Positions 10,518 to 20,506 are shown, counted from the first letter of the stretch. The stretch: DNA of 64,000 bases from Nocardia panacis (GCF_003598715.1 NZ_QZFU01000016.1:744001-808000); one strand, 5' to 3'. The notes: generated from the sequence alone by a model not told the origin. Made by a program: numbers and translations.

Positions 10518-11036
10518 TCAACCGACCTTGGCGCCGCAACCCAGCAGGGCCGTGCGCAACAACAGTGCCGCCTCCGGTCCGATGATGCCGTCGACCAACT
10601 CCACGTACCTTCCGCAGAATTCCGGACCGTGCGGAGCCGCCGCGCCGGGAACGGGGTCCAGATGATGAGCCACCTCGTGCAGGATGACGAATTCCCGCAA
10701 CGCCCAAGCGGTTCCGCCGGTCGATAGGGGTACGGCCAACATGGCGGCATCGGATTCGTAGTGGGCGGCGGCGCTGCCGGCGCGGGCGCGGACCCGCAGC
10801 GGCGCGGCGGCGCGATCCCATTGCGCGCGAACCCAATTGAGAGCCAGCACCGCGTCGACGTAGGTCTGGACCGAAGCCACGGCGGCGAAGCGGCGCTCCA
10901 CCGGCAGGGTCAGGCGCGAACCGTACGCCTCGACGGTGCGTTCGCCGTACTCGTCGGCCCGGTCGAACATGGTGCGCACCAACTGTTCGGCGTCGTAGAC
11001 CTTGGCGCGCTGCCCGTCGCGACTAGGCACAGCCAT
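10518..11036 (-). CDS. Zinc metallohydrolase-like protein (HExxH, TIGR04338-type)
   Basis: The 172-residue protein carries the zinc protease-like motif HEVAHH in ILHEVAHHLDP, followed by HGPEFCGRYVELVDGIIG, which could supply a third ligand. From memory this matches a small actinobacterial family of putative metallohydrolases (TIGR04338) found beside DUF2786 proteins, as here. The ATG at 11036 lies inside the 3' end of the upstream DUF2786 gene (14-bp overlap), so translation is coupled. No signal peptide or membrane helix is seen. The substrate is unknown. Confidence 0.8.
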   Translation of the reverse strand: MAVPSRDGQRAKVYDAEQLVRTMFDRADEYGERTVEAYGSRLTLPVERRFAAVASVQTYVDAVLALNWVRAQWDRAAAPLRVRARAGSAAAHYESDAAMLAVPLSTGGTAWALREFVILHEVAHHLDPVPGAAAPHGPEFCGRYVELVDGIIGPEAALLLRTALLGCGAKVG

Positions 11037-11874
11037 CGGATCCGCCGGTGAGCTGTCCGCGCGCCGCGCCCAACTCGGGAGATCCGCCCAGTCGGGCGGC
11101 GCGGCCCGCCCGATCGCCCGCTCTGCGGGCCGCCGCCGAATGACCCGCCGAGGCCGACGGTCCACGCCAGGTGCCGCGCGCCTCGGAATTGCGGATGTAG
11201 AAGTCGGAGAGTTCGATCTCCTTGTCGCGCAAGGCCAGTGCGGTGCTCGTCGAGCTCGCGGGCTCGGCCTGTGCCTGCGCCCGCACCTCCTGTCCGACCT
11301 CGGCGAGGCGCGCGCCGATGCGGGAGGCGAAGGCCATCTGGAAGTTCAACCGCGCCGTCACCGCCGCGACGGGGGCCTGCACCCGGCGACGCACCTTTGC
11401 GCCCCAACGTTTTTCGACCACGACCTTCTCGACCGTCGCGGTGCGGTACCGCCCGGATTTGATGTACTCGTCCGAGGCGCGCACCATCTGCACCAGCAAG
11501 CTGGTGTAGAGCGCCGCGCAGGTGTCGATATCGCTGTCGAACCCGTAGGCGTACACCTGCGTGGAAGTGCGGGCAACATCACAGCGCACGTCATTGGCGT
11601 GGGCGATGGCGACGAAAAGCGCCACGTAGGTGCGCAACCCCTTCTTGCCGGATTCTCCGATCGGGATCACCCGCTGTACGGGGGTGGCCCGCCGCTCCCG
11701 CACCGCGACGTGCGCACGGGCCACTGCCAGGTCGATCGCGGAGCGAGTGGCCAGGCGCTGAGCCGCCGTGAGGAAGGCCTCGGCCTCGTGCGGATTGTCG
11801 GTGGACTCGGCCTGGCGCAGCAGTCCACCGATGCGCGTGAGCATCCGATCGGGTACCGCGTTCGGCGAGGACAT
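11023..11874 (-). CDS. DUF2786 domain protein
   Basis: The 283-residue protein begins with a DUF2786-type region: RIGGLLRQAESTDNPHEAEA then FLTAAQRLATRS, a short helical repeat of unknown role. The rest is alpha-rich with basic stretches, including VVVEKRWGAKVRRRVQAP. It forms an overlapping two-gene operon with the HEVAHH protein. This conserved pairing suggests a joint function, possibly nucleic-acid or stress linked, but I cannot assign one. The ATG at 11874 was chosen because the conserved domain starts shortly after it; the frame upstream is Pro/Arg-rich shadow. Confidence 0.8.
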   Translation of the reverse strand: MSSPNAVPDRMLTRIGGLLRQAESTDNPHEAEAFLTAAQRLATRSAIDLAVARAHVAVRERRATPVQRVIPIGESGKKGLRTYVALFVAIAHANDVRCDVARTSTQVYAYGFDSDIDTCAALYTSLLVQMVRASDEYIKSGRYRTATVEKVVVEKRWGAKVRRRVQAPVAAVTARLNFQMAFASRIGARLAEVGQEVRAQAQAEPASSTSTALALRDKEIELSDFYIRNSEARGTWRGPSASAGHSAAARRAGDRAGRAARLGGSPELGAARGQLTGGSDGCA

Positions 11875-11996
11875 CGCCTGCCAGACTAACCAGAGTTTCC
11901 AGCGCAATTCCGACGAGGCCGGGTGACACCATGTATCTTGCGTTGTGCACCGGCAGGGTGTGCCGCTGCTCACGTCTCGATCCTGGAGTGTCCGCG

Positions 11997-13289
11997 ATGG
12001 CCTTGAAGAAGTCCCTACGTTCGTCGCCCGTCCCGCGCGCCGCGGTGGTGGCGGCGGCGGTCGCGTTGCTGACCCCGATCTTCGCCGCGTGTTCGAGCGA
12101 CAGCGGTGGGAGTCCACAGAGCCAGAACCTCACCGATCGCGGCCCCATCACCTACGTCGAGGGCAAGGACACCACCGAAACCGGTGCGGTCAAACAGCTC
12201 ATCGAGCGCTGGAACGCGGCCCACCCGAACGAGCAGGTGACGTTCAAGGAGCAGTCCAACGACGCCTCCCAGCAATACGACGACCTGGTCGAGCACATGC
12301 GCTCCAAGCAGTCCGGCTACGACGTGGTTGCCCTCGACGTGCCGTGGACGGCGGAATTCGCGGCCAAGGGCTGGATTCAGCCGCTGCGGGATTCCTTCGC
12401 CATCGACACCTCGGCCCTGCTCTCCCCGCCGGTCGCCAGCGCCACCTACAACAACACCCTGTACGCGGCCCCGCGAAACACCAACGGCGGCTTGATGTTC
12501 TACCGCAAGGATCTGGTCCCCAACGCGCCCAAGACCTGGAAAGAGCTGCTGTCGCAGTGCCAGATCGCCAAGGACAACAACATCGGTTGCTACGCGGGAC
12601 AATTCGCCTCCTACGAGGGCCTGACGGTGAATACCGCCGAGGTGATCAACGCCTTCGGCGGCAGCTTCGTCGGCGCCGACGGCAAGAAGCCGACGGTCAA
12701 TACCCCGCAGTCGAAAGCGGGCCTGAAGACTCTCGTCGATGCCTACAAGAACGGTGATATCCCCAAGGAGGCCATCACCTTCAAGGAGCCGGAGAGCCAA
12801 AACGCCTTCGCCCAGGGCAAATTGATGTTCCTGCGCACCTGGCCGTCGTTCTACGGTCCGGCCGGAGCCGAATCCTCGGTCGTGAAGGATAAATTCGGTG
12901 TCGCCCCGCTGCCGGGCGAGAACGGTGTCGGCGCGTCCACCCTCGGCGGCTACAACGCCGCGATCAGCGTCTACTCCAAGCACAAGGCCACCGCACTGGA
13001 TTTCCTGCGCTTCCTGATCAGCGAGGATGCCCAGCACATCGTGGCGGCCGGCGCGCTGCCCTCGGTGCGCGCCTCCCAATACGACGACCCGGCCCTGATC
13101 GCCAAGATGCCGTACCTGCCCGCGCTGAAGGAATCCATCTCCAGTGCCGTGCCGCGCCCGGTCACCCCGTTCTATCCGGCGGTGTCCAAGGCCATCCAGG
13201 ACAACGCCTATGCCGCGCTCAATGGCAACAAGTCGGTCGACGACGCCATCACCGGGATGGAAAAGGGCATCCAAGCGGCCGGATCGTAG
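11997..13289 (+). CDS. Carbohydrate ABC transporter substrate-binding lipoprotein
   Basis: The 430-residue protein has a lipoprotein signal ending IFAACSS and then an extracellular family-1 solute-binding fold. Diagnostic stretches include VALDVPWTAEFAAKGWIQPL, APRNTNGGLMFYRKDLVPN and MFLRTWPSFYGPAG. The first resembles, from memory, trehalose-binding LpqY and related Streptomyces ThuE-type receptors. The ATG at 11997 follows GGAG. Two permease genes follow closely, so this is the receptor of a sugar importer. No ATPase belongs to the operon; the candidate is encoded at 6456-7532. Sugar specificity is unproven. Confidence 0.9.
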   Translation: MALKKSLRSSPVPRAAVVAAAVALLTPIFAACSSDSGGSPQSQNLTDRGPITYVEGKDTTETGAVKQLIERWNAAHPNEQVTFKEQSNDASQQYDDLVEHMRSKQSGYDVVALDVPWTAEFAAKGWIQPLRDSFAIDTSALLSPPVASATYNNTLYAAPRNTNGGLMFYRKDLVPNAPKTWKELLSQCQIAKDNNIGCYAGQFASYEGLTVNTAEVINAFGGSFVGADGKKPTVNTPQSKAGLKTLVDAYKNGDIPKEAITFKEPESQNAFAQGKLMFLRTWPSFYGPAGAESSVVKDKFGVAPLPGENGVGASTLGGYNAAISVYSKHKATALDFLRFLISEDAQHIVAAGALPSVRASQYDDPALIAKMPYLPALKESISSAVPRPVTPFYPAVSKAIQDNAYAALNGNKSVDDAITGMEKGIQAAGS

Positions 13290-13333
13290 GCTGAACGAAT
13301 GTGTGACGGACCCGACCAACCGGTAGGAGTGAG

Positions 13334-14323
13334 TTGACGGTGGCGGATCCTTCGGGAACGACCGGACGGACCTCGGCACTGGCCCTGGAACTGCGGCGCT
13401 CGGGGCGGGCTTGGCTCTTCGTGGCCCCGGTGTTGCTGGCGCTGGCCGTGGTCGTCGGCTATCCGGTCGTACGCGCGTTGTGGATGTCCTTCCAGAAGGA
13501 CTCCGGGCTCGATCCGGCGACGGGCATGTTCGTCGAGGGCGGCGGCGCCGGATTCTCCAATTACACGCACTGGCTGTTGCAGCAGTGCCAGGTGGCCGGT
13601 GAGACCACCTCCTGCCCGACCGGCAACCTCGGTTCGGCGTTCTGGGGGTCCATCGGGATCACGCTGTTCTTCGCGGTCATCACGGTGACGCTGGAGGCGA
13701 GCATCGGCCTGGGCATGGCCATGGTGATGGGCAAGAGTTTCCGCGGCCGCGCCCTGCTGCGCGCCGCGGTGCTCATTCCGTGGGCCATCCCCACGGCGGT
13801 CACCGCGCGGTTGTGGGAGTTCATGTTCCAGTACGACGGCGTGGTGAACCGGGTGCTCGGCACGCACATCCTGTGGACCACCGATCCGTGGTTCTCCCGG
13901 ATCGCGGTGATCGTCGCCGATGTGTGGAAGACGACCCCGTTCATGGCGCTGCTGCTGCTGGCCGGACTCCAGGTCATCCCGGCCGACGTGTACGAGGCGG
14001 CCAGGGTGGACGGCGCGACGGCGTGGCAGCGATTCACGCAGATCACCCTGCCGCTGCTCAAACCCGCCCTGCTGGTGGCGATCCTGTTCCGCAGCATGGA
14101 CGCGCTGCGACTGTTCGATCTGCCCGCCATCATGACGCTGGGCAATCCGAATACCCGCACCCTGTCGATCCTGGTGGTCGATCAGGTGCGGCAGGGACCC
14201 AACAGCGCGGCGGCGCTGTCCACCCTCACCTTCCTGCTCATCTTCGCGGTGGCCTTCGTGCTGGTGAAGGTGCTCGGCGCGAATGCGGTGCGGACCCAGG
14301 AAGAACAGCGGGAGGCGCACTGA
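13334..14323 (+). CDS. Sugar ABC transporter permease (SugA/MalF type)
   Basis: This roughly 329-residue membrane protein has about six to eight helices and the EAA loop VYEAARVDGATAWQRFTQITLP, which docks the ATPase. The first helix follows LRRSGRAWLFVAPVLLALAV. The start is ambiguous between TTG at 13334 and GTG at 13340; AGGAG lies at 13325-13329, 4 and 10 bases away. Its stop overlaps the start of the second permease by one base (TGATG), which shows an operon. It forms the transmembrane heterodimer with that protein. Confidence 0.9.
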   Translation: MTVADPSGTTGRTSALALELRRSGRAWLFVAPVLLALAVVVGYPVVRALWMSFQKDSGLDPATGMFVEGGGAGFSNYTHWLLQQCQVAGETTSCPTGNLGSAFWGSIGITLFFAVITVTLEASIGLGMAMVMGKSFRGRALLRAAVLIPWAIPTAVTARLWEFMFQYDGVVNRVLGTHILWTTDPWFSRIAVIVADVWKTTPFMALLLLAGLQVIPADVYEAARVDGATAWQRFTQITLPLLKPALLVAILFRSMDALRLFDLPAIMTLGNPNTRTLSILVVDQVRQGPNSAAALSTLTFLLIFAVAFVLVKVLGANAVRTQEEQREAH

Positions 14324-15192
14324 TGGCAACCACTACCGCACCCGTGGCGGCGGTCCCGCTGCTGAAGCGACTCGGCTCGCTGCGCATCTACCTCGGTGTG
14401 CTGATCGTGCTGGTGTGGGGTCTCGGCCCCTTCTACTGGATGGCCGTGACGGCGTTCCGCGACGAGCGCTACACCTTCGACAACACCCCGTGGCCGACCC
14501 ATCTCACCCTGGACAACTTCCGCAACGCCTTCGACACCAGCCGCGGCAACAACTTCGGGCGCGCGCTGGTGAACAGCCTGATCATCGGTTCGATCACCAC
14601 GGCCATCGCGCTGGTGCTCGGTATCTTCGCCGCCTACGCGCTGGCGCGCATCGGCTTCCGCGGTAAGTACGTGGTGTCCGGGTTGATCCTGAGCGCCTCG
14701 ATGTTCCCGGTGGTCGTGCTGGTGACTCCGCTGTTCCAGCTGTTCACCGATCTCGGCTGGATCGGTCGGTACCAGGCGATGATCATCCCGAATATCTCCT
14801 TCGTCCTGCCGATGACGGTGTACGTGCTGTCCTCCTTCTTCGCCGAGCTGCCGTGGGAGCTCGAGGAGGCGGCCCGCATCGACGGCGCCAGCAAACTCCA
14901 GGCCTTCCGGCTGGTCATGTTGCCGCTGGCCGCGCCCGCCGTATTCACCACGGCCATCCTGGCTTTCATCGCCGCGGTGAACGAGTACCTGCTGGCCCGG
15001 CTGCTCTCCAGCGACGCGACGCAGCCGGTGACGGTGGCCATCGCGGGTTTCTCGGGCAACGATCCCAAGGCCATCCCGTACACCGCGATCATGGCGGCGG
15101 GCACCATGGTGACGGTGCCGCTGGTGATCATGGTGCTGCTGTTCCAGCGCCGCATCATTTCCGGTCTGACCGCGGGCGGCGTCAAGAGCTAG
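14323..15192 (+). CDS. Sugar ABC transporter permease (SugB/MalG type)
   Basis: The 289-residue inner-membrane protein has about six helices, the N-terminal LGPFYWMAVTAFRD typical of MalG-type permeases and the EAA loop ELEEAARIDGASKLQAFRLV. Its ATG overlaps the stop of the preceding permease. With it and the binding protein it forms an importer for a carbohydrate. A hairpin terminator follows immediately, confirming that no ATPase gene belongs to this transcript. Confidence 0.92.
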   Translation: MATTTAPVAAVPLLKRLGSLRIYLGVLIVLVWGLGPFYWMAVTAFRDERYTFDNTPWPTHLTLDNFRNAFDTSRGNNFGRALVNSLIIGSITTAIALVLGIFAAYALARIGFRGKYVVSGLILSASMFPVVVLVTPLFQLFTDLGWIGRYQAMIIPNISFVLPMTVYVLSSFFAELPWELEEAARIDGASKLQAFRLVMLPLAAPAVFTTAILAFIAAVNEYLLARLLSSDATQPVTVAIAGFSGNDPKAIPYTAIMAAGTMVTVPLVIMVLLFQRRIISGLTAGGVKS

Positions 15193-15205
15193 ACAGGGTC
15201 CAAGC

Positions 15206-15233
15206 GGGTAGCGCGGTTCTCCCCGCGCTATCC
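15206..15233 (+). terminator. Sugar importer operon terminator
   Basis: An 11-bp stem with one G-T pair (15206-15216 with 15223-15233) and a 6-base loop lies 14 bp after the last permease gene. The stem end contains CTATCCACA, a one-mismatch DnaA-box look-alike that is probably coincidental. Confidence 0.65.
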
Positions 15234-15371
15234 ACAGGGCGCTGTTACTATCCCCCGGCCCGGTGAACGGAGCGGTAGAGTCGAGCCCGTCGTGCTCTTT
15301 GTTGGCGAAACGTTCCGAATTCTTTTCCCCGATGCAGGTGGGTTTTTCCGACGCTCCGGAAGGAGATGATC

Positions 15372-17675
15372 GTGAGCTCGTTTCGCAGGCGGCGAGATCG
15401 CGGGCAGAGCGGAGCCGATGCCGGTCCCGATGCCCGATCCGGCAATACCTCCTTCGTCGCGGGCTGGCAGGCGCGACGCGGCGCGGCCCCATCCACCGGT
15501 CCGGCGCGAATGTCGCGGCGGCGCGAGGGTTTTCGCGGGAAGCCACCGGTTCCGGGGCCGGGCAGGCGGGAGTCGACCCGAGCCGAGCGAGTGCGGCGGC
15601 TACTGTTGGCACTGTTCGTCATCTTCATCGTGCTGCCCGGCCTGCTGTCCGTGCTGGCCTACTGGAGCGCGGAGATCCCGGCCCCCGAATCGGTGCAGAC
15701 CAAGCAGGTGGCCACCATCCTGGCCGCCGATGGCGCCACCGTCCTGGCGAAGGTCGTTCCGCCGGACGGCAATCGGACGCCCGTCCCGCTCAGCGAGGTT
15801 CCGCCATCGGTGCGCGACGCGGTGATCGCGGCCGAGGACCGCAACTTCTACACCAATCCCGGCTATTCGACCTCCGGATTCCTGCGCGCGGCCCGCGACA
15901 ACCTGCTCGGCCGGGAGGACGCGGGCGGCGGCTCCACCATTACCCAGCAATATGTGAAGAACGCCTTCCTCGGTTCCGAGCGCACGCTCACCCGCAAGAT
16001 GCGCGAGTTGATCATCGCGGCCAAGATGGCCCGGCAGTGGAGCAAGGACGATATCCTCGCCGCCTACCTCAACACCATCTATTACGGCCGCGGCGCGTAC
16101 GGCATCGCGGCGGCGTCGAAGTCGTACTTCAACAAGCCCGTCGCCCAGCTCGGCCCCGCCGAGGGCGCGGTGCTCGCGGCCATCATCCGCACCCCGTCGC
16201 TGCTCGATCCGGAGACGCACCTGTCCGATCTGCGGGCGCGATGGAGCTATGTACTCGATGCCATGGTCGAAATGGGCAAGCTCGCCCCGGCCGAGCGGAC
16301 GGCGCTGAGTTTTCCGACCATCGTGCCGATCGGCGAGGCAGGCGACGATGTGGTGGCGCGCGGCCCCGAGGGCCTCATCCGCACCCAGGTGGTCCGCGAA
16401 CTGCGTGCCTCCGGCATCAGCGAGCGCGAACTCGACACGGGCGCACTGCAAATCACCACCACCATCGATGCCAGGGCCCAGCAGTCGGCGCTCGGCGCCG
16501 TGCGCGAACGACTCGACGGTCAACCGCCCGAACTGCGCTCGGCCGTCGTCTCGATCGACCCGCGTTCGGGCGCGGTGCGCGCCTATTTCGGCGGCTACGA
16601 CGGCATCGGCTACGACTTCGCCCAGGCCCCGCTGCAAACCGGTTCCGCCTTCAAGGTTTTCGCGGTGATCGCGGCACTGCAGCAGAGCATTCCACTCTCG
16701 CGCGTCATCGATAGCGCCCCTGTGGTGGACCAGAATGTCACGATCACCAATGTGGACGGCGAGTCCTGCGGTCGGTGCAGTATCGCCGAGGCGCTCAAGC
16801 GCTCGCTCAATACCAGCTTCTACCGGTTGACCATGTCCATGGCCGACGGCCCGCGAGCCATCGCCGACGCGGCCCATCAGGCGGGTATCCCCAAGACCAT
16901 TCCCGGCGTGGCGGGTGAGACGCTGACCGAGAACGGCGAGCGCCCGTACAACGGAATCGTGTTGGGGCAGTACCTGGTTCGCCCGATCGATATGGCCTCG
17001 GCCTATGCCACCATCGCCGGTTCCGGTGTCTACCATCAGCCGTACTTCGTGCAGCGGGTGCTCACCGGCGACGGCCGGGTCCTGCTCGATCGCGGCGGCC
17101 CGGATCAGCGGGTCGGTCAGCAGCTCCCGCCCGGTCAGCAGCGCATCCCGGCGGGTATGGCCGATGCCACCATGGCGGCCATGCTGCCCATCGCGGCCTA
17201 CTCCAACGGTCACACCCTCGCGGCGGGCCGCCCCTCCGCCGCGAAGACGGGCACCACCCAACTCGGCGAGACCAAGGCCAATAAGGACGCCTGGATGGTC
17301 GGCTTCACACCCTCGCTGTCCACCGCGGTATGGATCGGCACCGAACAATCCCAACCGATCCACAACGCGCGCGGCGCGGATATCTACGGCTCGGGTCTGC
17401 CCTCCGATATCTGGAAGCAAACCATGGACGGCGCGCTCGACGGCACGCCGGTGGAGCAGTTCGCCGCCGCGCCCCCGCCCCCCGAACCACCGAGCCCGCC
17501 CCCCGCGGGTCCGTACGACATCTTCAACCAGCAACCCGCGCCACCACCGCCACCGCAGCAGGCACAACAGCCCTACATCATGTTCCCGCCCCCGCCCGCA
17601 CCGGCGCCGCCCGCGCCCGCCCCGCCCAAACAGGTGGAGATCTTCCCCGGGCTGAGTATTCCGGTGCCGGGCTGA
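15372..17675 (+). CDS. Class A penicillin-binding protein (paralogue of PonA1)
   Basis: This roughly 767-residue bifunctional cell-wall synthase has an Arg-rich cytoplasmic tail and one membrane helix (LLLALFVIFIVLPGLLSVLA, near residue 80). A GT51 glycosyltransferase domain follows (AEDRNFYTNPGYSTSGF, GGSTITQQYVKNAF). The transpeptidase carries SxxK in TGSAFKVF, SxN in SLNTSFY and KTG in AKTGTTQLG. It polymerises lipid II and cross-links peptidoglycan outside the membrane. The C-terminus is a Pro-rich tail ending SIPVPG. GTG at 15372 has AGGAG six bases upstream; an ATG at 15366 overlaps that site. It is clearly homologous to the protein encoded at 21213-23963. Confidence 0.9.
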   Translation: MSSFRRRRDRGQSGADAGPDARSGNTSFVAGWQARRGAAPSTGPARMSRRREGFRGKPPVPGPGRRESTRAERVRRLLLALFVIFIVLPGLLSVLAYWSAEIPAPESVQTKQVATILAADGATVLAKVVPPDGNRTPVPLSEVPPSVRDAVIAAEDRNFYTNPGYSTSGFLRAARDNLLGREDAGGGSTITQQYVKNAFLGSERTLTRKMRELIIAAKMARQWSKDDILAAYLNTIYYGRGAYGIAAASKSYFNKPVAQLGPAEGAVLAAIIRTPSLLDPETHLSDLRARWSYVLDAMVEMGKLAPAERTALSFPTIVPIGEAGDDVVARGPEGLIRTQVVRELRASGISERELDTGALQITTTIDARAQQSALGAVRERLDGQPPELRSAVVSIDPRSGAVRAYFGGYDGIGYDFAQAPLQTGSAFKVFAVIAALQQSIPLSRVIDSAPVVDQNVTITNVDGESCGRCSIAEALKRSLNTSFYRLTMSMADGPRAIADAAHQAGIPKTIPGVAGETLTENGERPYNGIVLGQYLVRPIDMASAYATIAGSGVYHQPYFVQRVLTGDGRVLLDRGGPDQRVGQQLPPGQQRIPAGMADATMAAMLPIAAYSNGHTLAAGRPSAAKTGTTQLGETKANKDAWMVGFTPSLSTAVWIGTEQSQPIHNARGADIYGSGLPSDIWKQTMDGALDGTPVEQFAAAPPPPEPPSPPPAGPYDIFNQQPAPPPPPQQAQQPYIMFPPPPAPAPPAPAPPKQVEIFPGLSIPVPG

Positions 17676-17909
17676 GCGTGATTGCTACCACCACGCCCGT
17701 GCGAAGCGATCACATGGGAGCATCGTTGGCAGCATCCGTTTGGCAGCGTCGTATCCCGAACCGCGACAACCCCCGGGCCGGCACCACCGCAACGGTGCCG
17801 ATGCGGAAGGATGGGCGCTGGACAGCGACAAAAGCGGCGGACCGGGGCGATAGTCTGCGAGCCACGGGGCGCCGCCATGGAAGACAGACGAGACATAGGG
17901 GCTACGCCG

Positions 17910-18368
17910 GTGGATTTCAATGTCGTTGACAAACCCGAGACGCTGGTCGCCGGGACCGTGCTGCGCAGCCCCGCGCTCGCGGTCGAGGGTCCGCGCCGCG
18001 CGAAGGTGGAGGAGGCATGGAAGCGCAATCTGGCGCGTCGGCTGCCCGGTCCGCCGACCACCGCGTACGTCGATCACGCGCCGGAGATCAACTCGTATCT
18101 GACGCATATCGTCGGCTACCGCTGTCGCACCCTGGATGACCTATTACCCGGCGATGTCCTCGCCAGAGTGCCGGGGGGCCGCTTCGCCCGCTTCATCGCC
18201 TCGGGTGACGATCTCGGCGACACCATCGTGGCCATCTGGCGCGCGGTGTGGGATGCCGAAGCGGCGGGTCGCTTCACCCGGTCCTACGCGGGCGACTGGG
18301 AACACTATCCCGACACGAGGACCGTGGAGGTCTTCGTGGCACTGGCGGATGATCAGGTCGACGGGTAG
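17910..18368 (+). CDS. Effector-binding (GyrI/Cass2-like) protein, copy 1
   Basis: The 152-residue protein resembles stand-alone effector-binding domains related to GyrI and Cass2: VDFNVVDKPETLVAGTVLRS at the start, LLPGDVLARVPGGRFARFIA in the middle and TVEVFVAL at the end. The family binds small cationic or drug-like ligands or proteins. GTG at 17910 aligns with the start of its tandem paralogue and follows AGGGG; an upstream ATG at 17877 is the alternative. It is followed after 11 bp by copy 2. The two align end to end with low identity, so they arose by an old duplication. Confidence 0.75.
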   Translation: MDFNVVDKPETLVAGTVLRSPALAVEGPRRAKVEEAWKRNLARRLPGPPTTAYVDHAPEINSYLTHIVGYRCRTLDDLLPGDVLARVPGGRFARFIASGDDLGDTIVAIWRAVWDAEAAGRFTRSYAGDWEHYPDTRTVEVFVALADDQVDG

Positions 18369-18379
18369 GAACGAGAACT

Positions 18380-18808
18380 GTGGTGGACTTCGAGATCGTC
18401 ACCTTGGACGAGAGCCTGATCGCGGGACTGACGATTCCGCTGGCGGGCCGCGAGGTGACCGCGCGCGACCTGGATCTGGTCAACTTCACCTGGGACCGCT
18501 ACCTGTCCCGTGAAAAGAGCCAACAGCGGGTCGCCGCCTACATCGGCCAGAACGATCACGCCGTGGCCGTGCTCGGATATGAGGTATCCGGCCTGGCCGA
18601 ACTGGACCCCGGCGATGTGCTGACCCGAATCCCCAAGGGGCGCTACGCCAGATTCGTGGTTTCCGACAAACCCTACGACCTGCTGCGCACCGCATGGGCG
18701 CAGGTCGCGAAGGCGGAGAGCGCGGGCACCATCACCCGCTCGCACACCGCCGAGATCGAGCGCTACACCGGACCGACCTCGGTCGAGGTGTACGTCTCGC
18801 TGGACTGA
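18380..18808 (+). CDS. Effector-binding (GyrI/Cass2-like) protein, copy 2
   Basis: This 142-residue paralogue of the preceding gene shares VDFEIVTLDESLIAGLTIPL, ELDPGDVLTRIPKGRYARFV and SVEVYVSLD at the same places. It probably binds a small ligand or partner protein as a single-domain sensor, since no DNA-binding helix-turn-helix is present. It is co-transcribed with copy 1, and a bidirectional terminator follows. Two consecutive GTG codons (18380, 18383) could start it. Confidence 0.77.
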   Translation: MVDFEIVTLDESLIAGLTIPLAGREVTARDLDLVNFTWDRYLSREKSQQRVAAYIGQNDHAVAVLGYEVSGLAELDPGDVLTRIPKGRYARFVVSDKPYDLLRTAWAQVAKAESAGTITRSHTAEIERYTGPTSVEVYVSLD

Positions 18809-18813
18809 ACGAC

Positions 18814-18850
18814 GATCGGGCCGAAGGCAAGTACCGCCCTCGGCCCGATC
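18814..18850. terminator. Bidirectional terminator between effector gene 2 and ino1
   Basis: An 11-bp perfect stem (18814-18824 with 18840-18850) extends inward by three more pairs after one mismatch. It lies between convergent genes, 6 bp after one stop and 14 bp before the other. Confidence 0.75.
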
Positions 18851-18863
18851 ATTCGCACAGATT

Positions 18864-19955
18864 CTATTCGGCTCCGATAATGAATGCCTCGAGCTGCGCG
18901 CGCGCGATATCGTCGGGCAACTGCCGCGGCGGGGACTTCATCAGGTAGGCCGAGGCGGGCAGGACCGGTCCGCCGATACCGCGATCACGGGCGATCTTGG
19001 CCGCGCGCACCGCGTCGATGATGATGCCCGCCGAATTCGGCGAATCCCACACCTCGAGCTTGTACTCCAGGTTCAGCGGCACATCGCCGAAGGCGCGACC
19101 CTCGAGGCGCACATAGGCCCACTTGCGATCGTCGAGCCAGCCGACGTGATCGGACGGGCCGATGTGCACGTCGTTCGCGCCGAGCTCCTTCTTCAGGTTG
19201 CTGGTGACCGCCCTGGTCTTGGAGATCTTCTTGGACTCCAGGCGCTCGCGCTCGAGCATGTTCTTGAAGTCCATATTGCCGCCGACATTGAGCTGCATGG
19301 TGCGGTCGAGCTGCACGCCGCGATCCTCGAACAGCTTGGCCATGACCCGGTGGGTGATGGTCGCGCCGACCTGGCTCTTGATGTCGTCGCCGACGATGGG
19401 CACACCCGCCGCGCGGAACTTCTCGGCCCACTCCGGATCCGAGGCGATGAACACCGGCAGCGCGTTGACGAAGGCGACACCCGCGTCGATGGCGCACTGG
19501 GCGTAGAACTTGTCCGCCTCCTCGGAGCCGACCGGCAGGTAGGAGACCAGCACGTCGACCTTGGCCTCGCGCAGGACCTTGACCACGTCGACCGGCTCGG
19601 CCTCGGACAGCTCGATGGTCTCGGCGTAGTACTTGCCGATGCCGTCGAGGGTCGGGCCGCGCTGCACCACCACATCCGCCGGGGGGACGTCGGAGATTTT
19701 AATGGTGTTGTTCTCACTGGCGAAGATGGCCTCGGCCAGGTCGAAGCCGACCTTCTTGGCGTCGACGTCGAACGCGGCGACGAACTTCACATCGCGCACA
19801 TGGTAGGGGCCGAACTTCACATGCATCAGGCCCGGCACGGTCGCCGACGGGTCCGCGTCGCGGTAGTACTGCACGCCCTGAACCAGCGAGGAGGCGCAGT
19901 TGCCGACGCCGATAATGGCCACGCGCACTTCGGTGGCATTCTCGAGTTCACTCAT
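18864..19955 (-). CDS. ino1: Inositol-3-phosphate synthase
   Basis: The 363-residue enzyme has the NAD-binding loop [13 protein letters not shown] near residue 16, then [29 protein letters not shown], the lysine-rich active-site stretch [14 protein letters not shown] and the tail [19 protein letters not shown]. It converts glucose-6-phosphate to 1L-myo-inositol-1-phosphate, the committed step to phosphatidylinositol, mannosylated lipids and mycothiol. Its ATG overlaps the padR stop (ATGA), so expression is coupled to that regulator. The order padR-ino1 divergent from a DUF5318 gene and ponA1 matches mycobacteria. Confidence 0.96.
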   Translation of the reverse strand: MSELENATEVRVAIIGVGNCASSLVQGVQYYRDADPSATVPGLMHVKFGPYHVRDVKFVAAFDVDAKKVGFDLAEAIFASENNTIKISDVPPADVVVQRGPTLDGIGKYYAETIELSEAEPVDVVKVLREAKVDVLVSYLPVGSEEADKFYAQCAIDAGVAFVNALPVFIASDPEWAEKFRAAGVPIVGDDIKSQVGATITHRVMAKLFEDRGVQLDRTMQLNVGGNMDFKNMLERERLESKKISKTRAVTSNLKKELGANDVHIGPSDHVGWLDDRKWAYVRLEGRAFGDVPLNLEYKLEVWDSPNSAGIIIDAVRAAKIARDRGIGGPVLPASAYLMKSPPRQLPDDIARAQLEAFIIGAE

Positions 19956-20506
19956 GGCCGATATTTCCCTCTTTCTGTGGTGCCGCCTTCGTCGATTGCC
20001 CGTTCCGCGGCAATCAACTCGTTGAGCCAGCGCACTTCGCGCTCGCTTGATTCCAGTCCGAGCTGATGAAGCTGGCGGGTGTAGCGATCCAGCGATCCGC
20101 TCGCCTTCTTGATCGCCTCCCGCAAACCCTCTCGGCGCTCCTCGACCTGACGCCGCCTGCCCTCGAGGATCCGCATCCGCGCCTCGGCGGGGGTGCGGCT
20201 GAAGAAGGCGAGGTGTACGCCGAAGCCGTCGTCGGTGTAGTTCTGCGGGCCGGTGTCGGCGAGCAGCTCCTTGAAACGCTCATGGCCCGCCGAGGTCAGC
20301 CGGTAGACCCGGCGCGCGCGCCGGGTGCTGCCGAGGGCGTCCTCCTCGTCGATCAATCCGTCGGCCTGCATGCGGCGCAGCGTCGGATAGAGCGACCCGT
20401 AGGAGAAGGCCCGAAACGGTCCGAGCAGGCCGGTCAGCCGCTTGCGCAGCTCGTAGCCGTGCATGGACGCCTCGAGGAGCAGCCCGAGAATCGCCAGTTC
20501 GAGCAT
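19952..20506 (-). CDS. PadR family transcriptional regulator
   Basis: The 184-residue repressor has the PadR winged helix at its start ([39 protein letters not shown], wing [10 protein letters not shown]). A C-terminal dimerisation helix pair follows ([20 protein letters not shown]). ATG at 20506 was chosen at the start of the conserved domain. It overlaps ino1 by four bases and resembles the mycobacterial gene in the Rv0047c position. It probably represses its own operon, including inositol synthesis, through the palindrome at 20610-20622. The ligand is unknown. Confidence 0.92.
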   Translation of the reverse strand: MLELAILGLLLEASMHGYELRKRLTGLLGPFRAFSYGSLYPTLRRMQADGLIDEEDALGSTRRARRVYRLTSAGHERFKELLADTGPQNYTDDGFGVHLAFFSRTPAEARMRILEGRRRQVEERREGLREAIKKASGSLDRYTRQLHQLGLESSEREVRWLNELIAAERAIDEGGTTERGKYRP